In this document: positions 25,711 to 35,564 of the stretch, piece after piece
Position numbering within the stretch: the first letter of the stretch is position 1
How the letters are laid out: every line of letters starts with the position of its first letter
Source: Caldibacillus debilis DSM 16016
Lineage (GTDB): Bacteria > Bacillota > Bacilli > Bacillales > Caldibacillaceae
Direction of reading: 5' to 3'
Length of the DNA stretch: 64,000 nucleotides
NCBI RefSeq assembly: GCF_000383875.1
Contig: NZ_KB912891.1
Span: 1-64,000, forward strand
The notes under the pieces: model-generated
The model's database searches: none
What the model saw: the letters and a program-made list of their open reading frames with translations, nothing else
Told to the model about the DNA's origin: nothing
Position numbers and translations under genes: made by a program

Positions 25711-26667
25711 ATGAACAAAATCGTTTTGCTCCTTTCGATGCTGATCTTGTCCGCCGCCTCGCTTTTTATCGGCGTGTCGGATGTCGGCATCAAGGATGTC
25801 TTTCATTTGTCGGGGGAACAAAAGGAAATCTTGCTGATCAGCCGCCTTCCCCGTCTGCTGAGCATTGTCGTCGCCGGCGCAGGCTTGAGCATCGCCGGCC
25901 TCATCATGCAGCAATTGAGCAGGAACAAATTCGTGTCTCCGACGACGGCGGGAACGATGGATTTTGCCAAATTGGGGATCTTGATCGCTTTGCTGGTCTT
26001 TTCCCGATCCGGCCCTTTTTTAAAAATGGCGGTCGCCTTTCTGTTCGCCCTTTTGGGCACCTACTTGTTCATGAAAATCGTGGACAATATCAAGTTCAAA
26101 GATCCCGTTTTCATCCCCCTCGTCGGGCTGATGCTGGGGAACATCGTCAGTTCCATCTCCACCTTCTTTGCCTACCGGTATGATTTGATCCAAAATATTT
26201 CATCTTGGCTGATCGGCGATTTTTCCAACGTGATCAAAAGCAGATACGAACTGATTTTCATCAGCGTGCCCCTGGTCATGCTCGCCTATTTGTATGCGAA
26301 CCGTTTTACGATCGCCGGCATGGGGGAAGACTTTTCCAAAAACCTTGGCTTAAACTACAAAAACGTTGTCCGTCTCGGATTGGTGATCGTCGCTTTCATT
26401 ACATCGTCGGTCATTATCACCGTCGGCGTCATTCCGTTTTTGGGCCTCATCGTTCCGAACTTGGTTTCCATCTACCGCGGCGACCATTTGAAACGAAGCC
26501 TGCCCGAAACGGCGTTATTCGGATCCGTGTTTCTATTGGCCTGCGACATCCTGGGGAGATTAATCATCTATCCCTATGAAATTCCGATTCATTTGACGGT
26601 TGGCGTGATCGGCAGCGGCATCTTCATCTATTTGCTGTTAAGGAGTAAAAGGAATGAAGCGGCTTAA
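25711..26667 (+). CDS. yclN: Petrobactin-type siderophore ABC permease YclN
   Basis: A 318-residue FecCD-family permease with about nine membrane segments. The RLPRLLSIVVAGAGLSIAGLIMQ motif near residue 45 and the GVIPFLGLIVPNLVSI coupling region near 245 identify the family. Segments such as GLIMQQLSRNKFVSPTTAGT match what I recall of B. subtilis YclN (FpbN), part of the petrobactin/ferric catecholate importer. It starts the Fur-controlled operon and overlaps the next permease gene by 14 bases. The start codon lacks a strong ribosome site. Confidence 0.9.
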   Translation: MNKIVLLLSMLILSAASLFIGVSDVGIKDVFHLSGEQKEILLISRLPRLLSIVVAGAGLSIAGLIMQQLSRNKFVSPTTAGTMDFAKLGILIALLVFSRSGPFLKMAVAFLFALLGTYLFMKIVDNIKFKDPVFIPLVGLMLGNIVSSISTFFAYRYDLIQNISSWLIGDFSNVIKSRYELIFISVPLVMLAYLYANRFTIAGMGEDFSKNLGLNYKNVVRLGLVIVAFITSSVIITVGVIPFLGLIVPNLVSIYRGDHLKRSLPETALFGSVFLLACDILGRLIIYPYEIPIHLTVGVIGSGIFIYLLLRSKRNEAA

Positions 26668-27604
26668 AGGAAAAATCTGGCTGTTGGTTTTCTTGGCCGT
26701 CCTCCTCATCGCCCTGTTCCTCTTTTCCGGTTTGTCAGGGAATATTTCCTACATCCTGCCGCGGCGGGCCATGAAGATCGCGGCCATCATCCTCACGGGT
26801 GCTGCCGTCGCCTTTTCAACCGTCGTTTTCCAAACGATTACCCAAAACCGGATTTTGACGCCGAGCATCATGGGATTGGATGACTTGTACGTGTTATTGA
26901 ACACGGTCATCATCTTTCTTTTCGGTTCGACCCGGCTTACGATGATGGACCGGAACATTCAGTTTCTCCTCAATGCCGGCATCATGATTCTGTTTTCCGT
27001 CCTGATGTACCATTTCCTTTTTAAAAGGGAACAAAATATTTATTTCTTATTGCTCATCGGGTTCGTCGTCGGCACCTTTTTCGAAAGCTTCTCTTCCTTC
27101 ATGCAGGTGCTGATCGATCCGAATGAATTCCAAATCGTTCAAGACCGGATGTTCGCTTCCTTCAACAACCTTAACATCGACGTGCTTTATCTCGCCTCTG
27201 CGCTGTTTGCGGCGGCCGCCCTTTTCTCTGTCCGGGATTTGAAATATTTGGATGTCATGGCTTTGGGCCGCGACCATGCGATCAATTTGGGCGTCGATTT
27301 TGATGTGGCGGCCAGACGGTTCATGGTCATTGTGGCGGTTTTGACGAGCATTTCCACGGCCCTGGCCGGGCCCGTCACCTTTCTCGGTCTGCTCGTCGCA
27401 AACCTCTCCTATGAATATTTAAAAACCTATCGTCATCGGGAATTAATCTTGGGGGCGATCCTCATCAGCATCATCGCCCTCGTCGGCGGGCAATGGATCG
27501 TCGAGCGCGTTTTCGCCTTTTCCACCACTTTGAGCGTTATCATCAATTTCATCGGCGGCATCTATTTCATCTATCTTTTGCTGAAGGAGAATCGGTCATG
27601 GTAG
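26654..27604 (+). CDS. yclO: Siderophore ABC permease YclO
   Basis: The second FecCD-type permease, 316 residues with about nine membrane segments, forming a heterodimer with YclN. The segment FSTVVFQTITQNRILTPSIM near residue 57 and GPVTFLGLLVANLSY near 237 are diagnostic of the YclO side. Its ATG has TAAGGAG in the end of yclN. It overlaps the following ATPase gene by seven bases, so the three transporter genes are tightly coupled. Confidence 0.9.
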   Translation: MKRLKGKIWLLVFLAVLLIALFLFSGLSGNISYILPRRAMKIAAIILTGAAVAFSTVVFQTITQNRILTPSIMGLDDLYVLLNTVIIFLFGSTRLTMMDRNIQFLLNAGIMILFSVLMYHFLFKREQNIYFLLLIGFVVGTFFESFSSFMQVLIDPNEFQIVQDRMFASFNNLNIDVLYLASALFAAAALFSVRDLKYLDVMALGRDHAINLGVDFDVAARRFMVIVAVLTSISTALAGPVTFLGLLVANLSYEYLKTYRHRELILGAILISIIALVGGQWIVERVFAFSTTLSVIINFIGGIYFIYLLLKENRSW

Positions 27605-28356
27605 ATGTGCGGCATGTAACGAAACGGTTCGGTTCGAAAAAGGTCATTCGCGATGTTTCCGTCCGGATCCGGAAAGGGAAGATCACCTCTTTCATCGGCC
27701 CGAACGGCGCCGGAAAAAGCACGTTGCTGTCGATGATCAGCCGCCTCATTTTAAAAGATGAAGGGGAAATCCACATCGACGGCACGGAAATCAGCAAGCG
27801 AAAATCCCGGGATTTGGCCAAGAAAATTGCCATTTTGAAACAGGCGAATCACATTCAGTTGCGCTTGACCGTCCGGGAACTCGTTTCCTTCGGCCGCTTC
27901 CCTTACTCGCAAGGGCGGCTGACGCAAGAGGATTGGAAAAAAGTCGATCAGGCCATCCGCTATATGGATTTGGAAGAGATACAACACGAATATTTGCAAA
28001 ATTTGAGCGGCGGCCAGCGGCAGCGCGCCTTCATCGCCATGGTTATCGCGCAGGATACGGATTATATTCTGCTGGATGAACCGTTGAACAATTTGGATAT
28101 GAAACATTCCGTGCAAATCATGAAAACCTTGCGCCGCCTGGTGGATGAACAGGGGAAAACCGTCATTCTTGTCATCCATGACATCAATTTCGCTTCCATC
28201 TATTCCGATTACATCGTCGCCCTGAAAAACGGCGTCATCGTCAAGGAGGGGCCGGCGGACGAGATGATCGACCGCGACATCCTGCGGGAAGTATATGATA
28301 TGGATATTTCCATCGAAAACTATAAAAACTGCAAGATTTGTTTATATTTTACGTAA
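27598..28356 (+). CDS. yclP: Siderophore ABC transporter ATPase YclP
   Basis: The 252-residue ATPase of the importer: Walker A GPNGAGKSTL near residue 37, Q-loop LKQANH, signature LSGGQRQRAF near 138, Walker B ILLDEPLNNLD near 158 and switch HDIN near 192. I start at ATG 27598, preceded by GAAGGAG; the frame runs upstream into yclO without support. The size and sequence style are those of FepC/YclP iron-siderophore ATPases. Confidence 0.93.
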   Translation: MVDVRHVTKRFGSKKVIRDVSVRIRKGKITSFIGPNGAGKSTLLSMISRLILKDEGEIHIDGTEISKRKSRDLAKKIAILKQANHIQLRLTVRELVSFGRFPYSQGRLTQEDWKKVDQAIRYMDLEEIQHEYLQNLSGGQRQRAFIAMVIAQDTDYILLDEPLNNLDMKHSVQIMKTLRRLVDEQGKTVILVIHDINFASIYSDYIVALKNGVIVKEGPADEMIDRDILREVYDMDISIENYKNCKICLYFT

Positions 28357-28374
28357 AAAAATGGGAGGCAGGTC

Positions 28375-29325
28375 ATGATGAAAAAATACCGTTTCTTTCC
28401 GTTCCTTTTCCTTATCGTCCTGGGATTCATGATCACCGGCTGCGGGAAAGCGGATCAGAGTTCTTCCCAAGGCGATGAGAAAAAATCGGAAACGTTAACC
28501 ATCACCCATCCATTGGGAAAAACGAAGGTGGAAAAAAATCCGGAAAAGATCGTTGTCTTCGACTTCGGCATGTTGGATACGCTGGATCTGATGGGCATCG
28601 AAGTAACCGGCGTGCCCCAGGCCAACATCCCCCCCTATCTGGAAAAATATAAGGATAAAAAATATGTGAATGTCGGCAGCTTAAAAGAGCCGGATTTCGA
28701 AAAGATTGCGGAAATCGATCCCGATCTGATCATTATCTCCGGCAGGCAGTCCGACTTGTATGAAGAATTTACAAAACTTGGTCCGACCGTCTACATGGGC
28801 CTGGATACGTCCCGGTACCTCGATTCCTTTAAAGAAAACGTGCAAACGTTAGGAAAAATTTTCGACAAAGAAGCGTTTGTCAATGATGAAATCGCCAAGA
28901 TCGAAGAAAAAATCGCCCAGGTGAAAAAGAAGGCGGAAGAGGCCAATAAAAACGCGTTGATCCTTTTGGCCAATGAAGGAAAAGTGAGCGCGTTCGGACC
29001 GGGTTCCCGTTTCGGTTTGATCCACGATGTCCTCGGCTTTAAGCCCGTCGACCCGAATATCGAAGTATCCACCCACGGCCAAAGCGTTTCCTTCGAATAC
29101 ATTTTGGAAAAAAATCCGGATTACTTGTTCGTCGTCGACCGGACGGCCGTGGTCGGCGGAAAAACGAACGCGAAAGATACGGTGGAAAATGAATTGGTGA
29201 AAAAGACGAAAGCCTATCAGGAAGGCCATATCGTATATTTGGATCCGAACTTTTGGTACTTGTCCGGCGGCGGGTTAGTCTCCGTCCGGGAAATGATCGA
29301 GGAGGTCGAAAACAGCCTTCCGTAA
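28375..29325 (+). CDS. yclQ: Siderophore-binding lipoprotein YclQ
   Basis: The 316-residue substrate-binding protein of the system. It has a lipoprotein signal (hydrophobic residues 8-20, lipobox ITGC with Cys at about 22), a Ser/Lys-rich linker, and two periplasmic-binding (type III, TroA-like) lobes joined by a long helix. Blocks such as KIVVFDFGMLDTLDLMGI and DPDLIIISGRQSDLY are typical of YclQ/FatB petrobactin receptors. GGGAGG precedes the start. It closes the operon; a terminator follows about 190 bases later. Confidence 0.92.
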   Translation: MMKKYRFFPFLFLIVLGFMITGCGKADQSSSQGDEKKSETLTITHPLGKTKVEKNPEKIVVFDFGMLDTLDLMGIEVTGVPQANIPPYLEKYKDKKYVNVGSLKEPDFEKIAEIDPDLIIISGRQSDLYEEFTKLGPTVYMGLDTSRYLDSFKENVQTLGKIFDKEAFVNDEIAKIEEKIAQVKKKAEEANKNALILLANEGKVSAFGPGSRFGLIHDVLGFKPVDPNIEVSTHGQSVSFEYILEKNPDYLFVVDRTAVVGGKTNAKDTVENELVKKTKAYQEGHIVYLDPNFWYLSGGGLVSVREMIEEVENSLP

Positions 29326-29519
29326 ACTTAGTGAGAATCATTTGCGGCGGATCGGCGATGCGAGAACGCATGAAACCGCCGAAAACTAAGGATTCGCTGT
29401 CGTACGAAACGTTTTCTGTCGAACCGACGCGGAAGAAAAGCCCGGAAAATGAAAGGCAAGGGGCGAACCGCGGGCCGGGGAAGCCGGCCCTGCCCATGGC
29501 TTGCATGAAGGGAAATTCA

Positions 29520-29553
29520 GGCTGCTTTTGCTTACAAAGCAGCCCATTTTTTT
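29520..29553 (+). terminator. Intrinsic terminator downstream of yclQ
   Basis: GGCTGCTTT pairs perfectly with AAAGCAGCC around a seven-base loop and is followed by CATTTTTTT. Confidence 0.88.
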
Positions 29554-29987
29554 ATCTCCGCAAGGATAGGGAACGGCGGGCGGAAAAGCTCTTCCCTTGC
29601 ATTGCGTCGACCGGGAAAAGGAAAGGAGCTCCCGTTGGGAGGCGAATCCGAATGGCATCTTGCAGAACCCCGGCTGAAGGAACGGCCTCCGGGGCGTGCC
29701 GCCGATGAATCCGACCGGATGGGGCGGAAGCCCGGACAGGGGAGCAGGAATCCGGACCACAAAGAAGGAAACGGGCAAATTGTTCGACCGGGTCCTTACG
29801 CTTTGGCGATCTGCCGCCGATAAGCGGGAGACAGCGGGAGGCAAAGGCCGGGTTCGGTACGGGAAACCGGCCTCTCGGATCTTTTTCGGATGAATCCGGG
29901 AAAGGAGGGACGCCTTAGCCGGGAAAAATGGCGGAAAGCGCAATGTGCCTCCCGCCGGCCGGACCGGGCATCCCTGAAATCGAATCT
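29554..29987. other. Spacer before the flagellin glycosylation operon
   Basis: About 430 GC-rich bases, purine-rich on the + strand, with open frames but no ribosome site or recognisable product. I see no gene. Confidence 0.5.
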
Positions 29988-30016
29988 TTAAAATCGGCGG
30001 ATCCGGACGATATAAT
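29988..30016 (+). promoter_or_regulatory. Candidate promoter of the maf-pse operon
   Basis: TATAAT at 30011-30016 with TTAAAA 17 bases upstream gives a SigA-type promoter. The overlapping string GACGATAT (30006-30013) has seven of eight SigD -10 bases, but the matching TAAA sits 13 bases away rather than 15. Dual or SigD control would fit the gene content; the sequence alone cannot decide. Confidence 0.5.
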
Positions 30017-30046
30017 TAGTAAAAAGGAACTGTAAGGAGCATGGCG

Positions 30047-30628
30047 ATGCAATTCATCTTTCAGGATCAAGCGATTCATCTGCCGGAAAGGGATCCCGGC
30101 GCCGTCCGTCAATTCATGGAGCAAATCAATAAGGCCTTAAATGAAAACGGATTGGTATTCAGCCATTTTCTCGTCAGCGGGATGCCTTACTACGGGGATA
30201 TCTATTCGTTGGTTGACGAATATTGGAATAAAGAGCTGCCTGTCGAGATCGTGGGGATTACAGAAGAAGAATGGCTATCGGAAGCGAAAAGGGAAATCCT
30301 CGGCTACGTCGGCCGGGCGGCAGGGATTTTGCAAGAGCTTTCGCAAACCCTCTATTCCGGCGAATCCTCCCCTGCCGTATGGCGGCAGATGAGCGATCTG
30401 TCCGAAGGGATGGAGTATTTGCTGAAAATCTTTTCCAAAACGAGGATTTTGTCCAATCCGGATCCGATCATAAGCGGCATCCAATCGGTTTCGGGCCAGC
30501 TGGTTCAAGCGCTGGAAGCCCGGGACCTTGTCCTTTTGGCCGACTTGATCACCTATGAAATTTTGCCCCTGTTTCAGCAAATCAAGGAACGTTTGACAGC
30601 AGAGGAAGGTACCGATGTTAACGGATAA
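30047..30628 (+). CDS. Unknown protein overlapping maf
   Basis: A 193-residue acidic, mostly helical cytoplasmic protein with no signal peptide or membrane segment. It begins MQFIFQDQAIHLPERDP, and I see no domain I can name. The ATG at 30047 lies seven bases from AAGGAG; the ATG two codons earlier is too close. Its last 14 bases overlap the maf gene, so it is probably translated together with the flagellin glycosyltransferase. It may be an accessory or chaperone for that enzyme or for flagellin, but this is only positional inference. Confidence 0.8.
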   Translation: MQFIFQDQAIHLPERDPGAVRQFMEQINKALNENGLVFSHFLVSGMPYYGDIYSLVDEYWNKELPVEIVGITEEEWLSEAKREILGYVGRAAGILQELSQTLYSGESSPAVWRQMSDLSEGMEYLLKIFSKTRILSNPDPIISGIQSVSGQLVQALEARDLVLLADLITYEILPLFQQIKERLTAEEGTDVNG

Positions 30629-32483
30629 CCGGGTCTTTTTGAAGGAGAAAGCGAGCGGAATTTTAGAGCGCCTCGATGCCGTTTTCGATTCCGGACGGGT
30701 GGGCTGCGTCGAGGCAAAAAACGGGCAAAAGACGCTGCAAATCGAAAAAAACGGGCGGATGCTTCTGGTTCACAGCGGCTATGATCCCGGGAAGGAAGCC
30801 GCTATGATTATGGAAAGATTGAGGGGGAAACTGAAAGAAAAAGAGCCGGTCATTTTTATCGGCTTCGGCTTGGGCTATCATATCGACGCGATCGCCGAAA
30901 GGTTGTCGCCCCCCTGGTTTTCGGTCATCGAATTTTCTCCGGAAGTCTTAAAAGCGGCTTTATCCGTTTATGACATAAAAAAAAGGAAATTTTTCAAAGG
31001 GTTGAAGCATCTCCATTTGATCGAGAACGAGGAACAGATTTTGCCCGCCATCGTCCAAGATGTGGACGACGTCAACCGCCCGCCGCAGCTCGTCATATTG
31101 CCGAGCTACGAAAGGATTTTTAAAGAGGAGGTCGCCCGATACTTATCCGGGTTTCAGCAATATTTGAAAGAGAAAAAATCCCGGTATGTGACGACCCTCC
31201 ATTTCGAAAAAAGGTGGATAATCAACAGTCTGCAAAATTTCCCCTCTTTGTTGAAGACGCCGAATCTGCTGGCGGATTTTGACCGTTCCCTTTTCGAGAA
31301 CAAGCCTGCCGTCCTGGTTGCGGCCGGACCATCGCTAAATGAAGAATTCGACCACCTGAAAAGGATCAAAGAGGACCGATCCGCCTACATCTTTTCCGTC
31401 GGGTCGGCCATCAACGCCCTGATCGAGCACGGCATCTATCCCCATGCCGCCTTTACCTACGATCCGACGCCCCATAATCAATTCGTTTTTCAAAAATTGA
31501 AAGAAAAGGGGATTACAGAGATCCCGTTGGTGTTCGGTTCGAGCGTCGGCTTCGAAACGCTGAAGGATTATCCCGGGAAGATGGCCCATTTCATCACGAG
31601 CCAGGACTGGCTTTCCGCCTACACGCTGAAACACCGGGAACTTGCCGATATCGATATCGCGATGGATTCGCCCTCCATTGCCATCATCACCTTGCAGATT
31701 TTGGACCGGTTAAACTGCAACCCCATCCTTTTAGTGGGGCAAAATTTTTCCTTCCGCGAACGGAAACGCTATGCTTCCGGGATCGAATATGATATGGTTG
31801 ACAGCGAACTGGGCGAGAAAGAAATGGAAGGGACCTTTGAAACCGAATCTGTCGACGGCGGAAAAGTGCTGACCAACGAAGGGTACATGCAAATGAAAAA
31901 ATCGATGGAATACGTCCTCGAAGGGATGATAGGGAAGACGGTCTACAATACGACGAAAAAGGGGGCGAAAATCGAGCATACGATTTACCGGGAATTATCC
32001 TCCCTCGTTGACGAACTGCCGAAAAACGGGATCGTGCTGCCCTGGTTCACCGACGAGCGGCCGAATTACGATCTTGCCTTCATCGAAGAAAAATGGAAAA
32101 CCATCGTCTCCGAATCGGAAAGCATCGGAGAAAAGATTGATGAGATCCGAAAAATGACGGCAAAAATCGAGCAAACGCTGCAAATGCGCAAACTGCACAA
32201 AATGGAGCATTTGTATCAGTCGCTGGAAGGAAAGGTCAACGGCTTGCAGAACACCCTCGTCTACAAAATCTTCCTTCGTTCGATGACCCAATTTGAAACG
32301 GAAATTGCCTCCAAGGAAATTGCCGCCGTCCGGAACAGCGAGGATGCCATAAAAAAAGGGCAAACGGTCGTGAAGGAATACCGGCGGCTGGTGGACGCAT
32401 GGGAAGCCGCCTTCCGGACGGTCAAGGAGGAAATCAAGAAGATCGGCGGCGAGGTATTGGCCGAAGTCCAAAAAGTCGGGTAA
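30615..32483 (+). CDS. Maf-type flagellin glycosyltransferase (DUF115/MptE-like)
   Basis: Motility accessory factor (Maf) proteins transfer pseudaminic or related nonulosonic acids to flagellin before export. The 622-residue protein has an N-terminal region with a nucleotide-binding-like IFIGFGLGYHID motif (near residue 78) and the DUF115/MptE-like core from about 200 to 380, including PAVLVAAGPSLNEEF near 232, a GxGPSL-type motif, and NPILLVGQNFSF near 370. The C-terminal third is helical. In Geobacillus and Clostridium relatives Maf is the flagellin pseudaminyltransferase. It is followed directly by all six pse genes. An N-terminal overlap with the preceding gene implies coupling. Confidence 0.9.
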   Translation: MLTDNRVFLKEKASGILERLDAVFDSGRVGCVEAKNGQKTLQIEKNGRMLLVHSGYDPGKEAAMIMERLRGKLKEKEPVIFIGFGLGYHIDAIAERLSPPWFSVIEFSPEVLKAALSVYDIKKRKFFKGLKHLHLIENEEQILPAIVQDVDDVNRPPQLVILPSYERIFKEEVARYLSGFQQYLKEKKSRYVTTLHFEKRWIINSLQNFPSLLKTPNLLADFDRSLFENKPAVLVAAGPSLNEEFDHLKRIKEDRSAYIFSVGSAINALIEHGIYPHAAFTYDPTPHNQFVFQKLKEKGITEIPLVFGSSVGFETLKDYPGKMAHFITSQDWLSAYTLKHRELADIDIAMDSPSIAIITLQILDRLNCNPILLVGQNFSFRERKRYASGIEYDMVDSELGEKEMEGTFETESVDGGKVLTNEGYMQMKKSMEYVLEGMIGKTVYNTTKKGAKIEHTIYRELSSLVDELPKNGIVLPWFTDERPNYDLAFIEEKWKTIVSESESIGEKIDEIRKMTAKIEQTLQMRKLHKMEHLYQSLEGKVNGLQNTLVYKIFLRSMTQFETEIASKEIAAVRNSEDAIKKGQTVVKEYRRLVDAWEAAFRTVKEEIKKIGGEVLAEVQKVG

Positions 32484-32575
32484 AATGAAGCGGATGCCGA
32501 AGGATTTGGAATGGCCGGAGCCCAGCAGGATTTAAGATTTTTCACATCCTGTTGAACTCCTCCGGTATCAGGTGA

Positions 32576-33589
<1,014 letters not shown>

Positions 33590-33626
33590 GTGTGCATCTG
33601 TTTTTTCCGTTTGGGGAGATGAAGAG

Positions 33627-34808
33627 ATGGAACGGACAACATTCCGGCCGGTCAGGGAGAGCTATTTGCCCTATGGCCGGCAATGGATCGACGAGGAGGA
33701 TATCGAAGCGGTCGTCAAGGCATTGAAGGGGGATTTTCTCACGACCGGTCCCTACGTTTCCCGTTTTGAACGGGCGATCGCCGACTACGTCGGGGCAAAA
33801 TACGCCGTCGCTTTTTCCAACGGCACCGCGGCGCTGCACGGCGCCTGTTTTGCGGCGGGGATCGGGGAGGGAGACGAGGTCATCACCACCCCGATGACCT
33901 TTGCCGCCAGCGCAAATTGCGTCCTTTACCGGGGCGGTGTCCCCGTTTTCGCCGATATCGATGAGAAGACGTACAATATCGATCCCCAAAGCGTGGAAGA
34001 AAAGATCACGGAACGGACGAAAGCGATCATCCCGGTGGATTTCGCCGGACAGCCCGCCGATTTGGATCCGATTTTGGAAATCGCCGAAAAGCATCGCCTC
34101 GTCGTCATTGAAGATGCGGCCCACGCCCTGGGAGCGGTGTACAAGGGGAGAAAAGTCGGATCGATCAGCGATATGACGATGTTCAGCTTCCATCCGGTAA
34201 AACTGATCACGACGGGGGAAGGCGGAATCATTGTCACGAATAACGAAGAATACTACGAAAGGCTGCTCCAGTTCCGGACCCACGGGATCACCCGGGACCG
34301 GAGCAGGATGGCCGAAGACCACGGCCCGTGGTATTATGAGATGCAATTCCTCGGTTACAATTACCGCTTGACCGATATTCAGGCGGCATTGGGGCTCAGC
34401 CAGCTGAAAAAGATCGAAAAGTTCCTGGAGTTGCGGCGCCGGTATGCGGCCATGTACAATGATGCGTTCAAGGGGATGGATGAGCTCATCCTCCCGCATC
34501 AGCCGGAATGGGCCGAATCCGGCTGGCATCTGTATGTGATCCGGCTGAGACCGAAAAAACTCGCCGCATCCCGAAGGGAAATCTTTGAAGCGTTGCAACG
34601 GCAAAATATCGGGGTGAATGTCCATTACATCCCCGTTCATTATCAGCCGTATTACCGGAAGCTGGGGTATGACAAAGGGATCTGCCCGAAAGCGGAAAGG
34701 GTGTACGAAGAAATCCTCACCCTGCCCCTCTTTCCGGCCATGTCTGAGCAGGACGTCCGCGATGTCATCGAGGCGGTGAAAAGAACCGTCGGCCAATACC
34801 GGAAATAG
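33627..34808 (+). CDS. pseC: UDP-4-amino-4,6-dideoxy-AltNAc transaminase PseC
   Basis: PseC is the PLP-dependent aminotransferase of the second pseudaminic acid step. The 393-residue protein belongs to the DegT/DnrJ/EryC1/StrS family; the Schiff-base lysine is Lys192 in SFHPVKLITTGEGG, and the aspartate that holds the PLP nitrogen is in VVIEDAAHALGA near 163. GGGGAG precedes the ATG. It sits between pseB and pseF in a co-directional run. A long minus-strand frame opposite this gene is only a shadow. Confidence 0.94.
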   Translation: MERTTFRPVRESYLPYGRQWIDEEDIEAVVKALKGDFLTTGPYVSRFERAIADYVGAKYAVAFSNGTAALHGACFAAGIGEGDEVITTPMTFAASANCVLYRGGVPVFADIDEKTYNIDPQSVEEKITERTKAIIPVDFAGQPADLDPILEIAEKHRLVVIEDAAHALGAVYKGRKVGSISDMTMFSFHPVKLITTGEGGIIVTNNEEYYERLLQFRTHGITRDRSRMAEDHGPWYYEMQFLGYNYRLTDIQAALGLSQLKKIEKFLELRRRYAAMYNDAFKGMDELILPHQPEWAESGWHLYVIRLRPKKLAASRREIFEALQRQNIGVNVHYIPVHYQPYYRKLGYDKGICPKAERVYEEILTLPLFPAMSEQDVRDVIEAVKRTVGQYRK

Positions 34809-34820
34809 GATGATGCGAAG

Positions 34821-35552
34821 GTGAAAGTCACGGCGATTATTCAAGCCCGCACCGGTTCCACCCGGCTCCCCGGGAAGGTGTTGAAGAAAGTGCTGGGGAA
34901 ACCGCTGCTGGAATATCAGGTGGAAAGGGTAAAAAGGGCGAAGACGGTGGAGGCGGTCGTCGTCGCCACGACGGATAATGAACGGGATGACCCCATCGTC
35001 CGGCTTTGCCGGGAACTTTCCGTTCCCGTGTACCGCGGGCCGGAAGAAGACGTCTTGGCCCGTTATTATGAAGCGGCCGTCCGCTTTCATGCGGATCCCG
35101 TCGTCCGCCTGACGGCGGATTGCCCCATCATCGACCCGGCGGTCATCGACCGGGTGGTCGCCTGCTATGTACGGAATCAAGGGAAGTATGATTATGTGTC
35201 AAACACTTTGGAGCGGACCTATCCGCGGGGGATGGACACGGAAGTGGTCTCCTTCCGGGCGTTGAAACGGGCCTTTGAAGAGGCGAAGGATCCGGCCTCC
35301 CGGGAACATGTCACCGCCTATATTTATCGGCACCCGGACCGGTTCCGGATCGGGAATGTTTCCCATCCGGCGGATGAAAGCCGCCACCGGTGGACGGTGG
35401 ACACCGGGGAAGATTTTCTGCTCATTCAAAAGATCATCGAAAGACTGTATCCGGAAAATCCGTTGTTTACCATGGACGATGTCCTCCGGGTTTTAAGGGA
35501 AAACCCGGAATGGGCGGAAATAAACGCCCATGTCGAACAAAAGAAACTGTAG
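34821..35552 (+). CDS. pseF: Pseudaminic acid cytidylyltransferase PseF (SpsF-like)
   Basis: PseF activates pseudaminic acid with CTP to give CMP-Pse, the donor used by Maf. The 243-residue protein has the nucleotidyltransferase entry motif IIQARTGSTRLPGKVL at the N-terminus and LTADCPIIDP near residue 97, matching the SpsF/PseF cytidylyltransferase group. The start is GTG at 34821, with GCGAAGG upstream. It is 12 bases from pseC and 12 bases from the pseG start I selected. SpsF homologs in Bacillus are also used for spore coat sugars; the operon context decides for PseF. Confidence 0.88.
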   Translation: MKVTAIIQARTGSTRLPGKVLKKVLGKPLLEYQVERVKRAKTVEAVVVATTDNERDDPIVRLCRELSVPVYRGPEEDVLARYYEAAVRFHADPVVRLTADCPIIDPAVIDRVVACYVRNQGKYDYVSNTLERTYPRGMDTEVVSFRALKRAFEEAKDPASREHVTAYIYRHPDRFRIGNVSHPADESRHRWTVDTGEDFLLIQKIIERLYPENPLFTMDDVLRVLRENPEWAEINAHVEQKKL

Positions 35553-35564
35553 GTTGTGTTTTCC

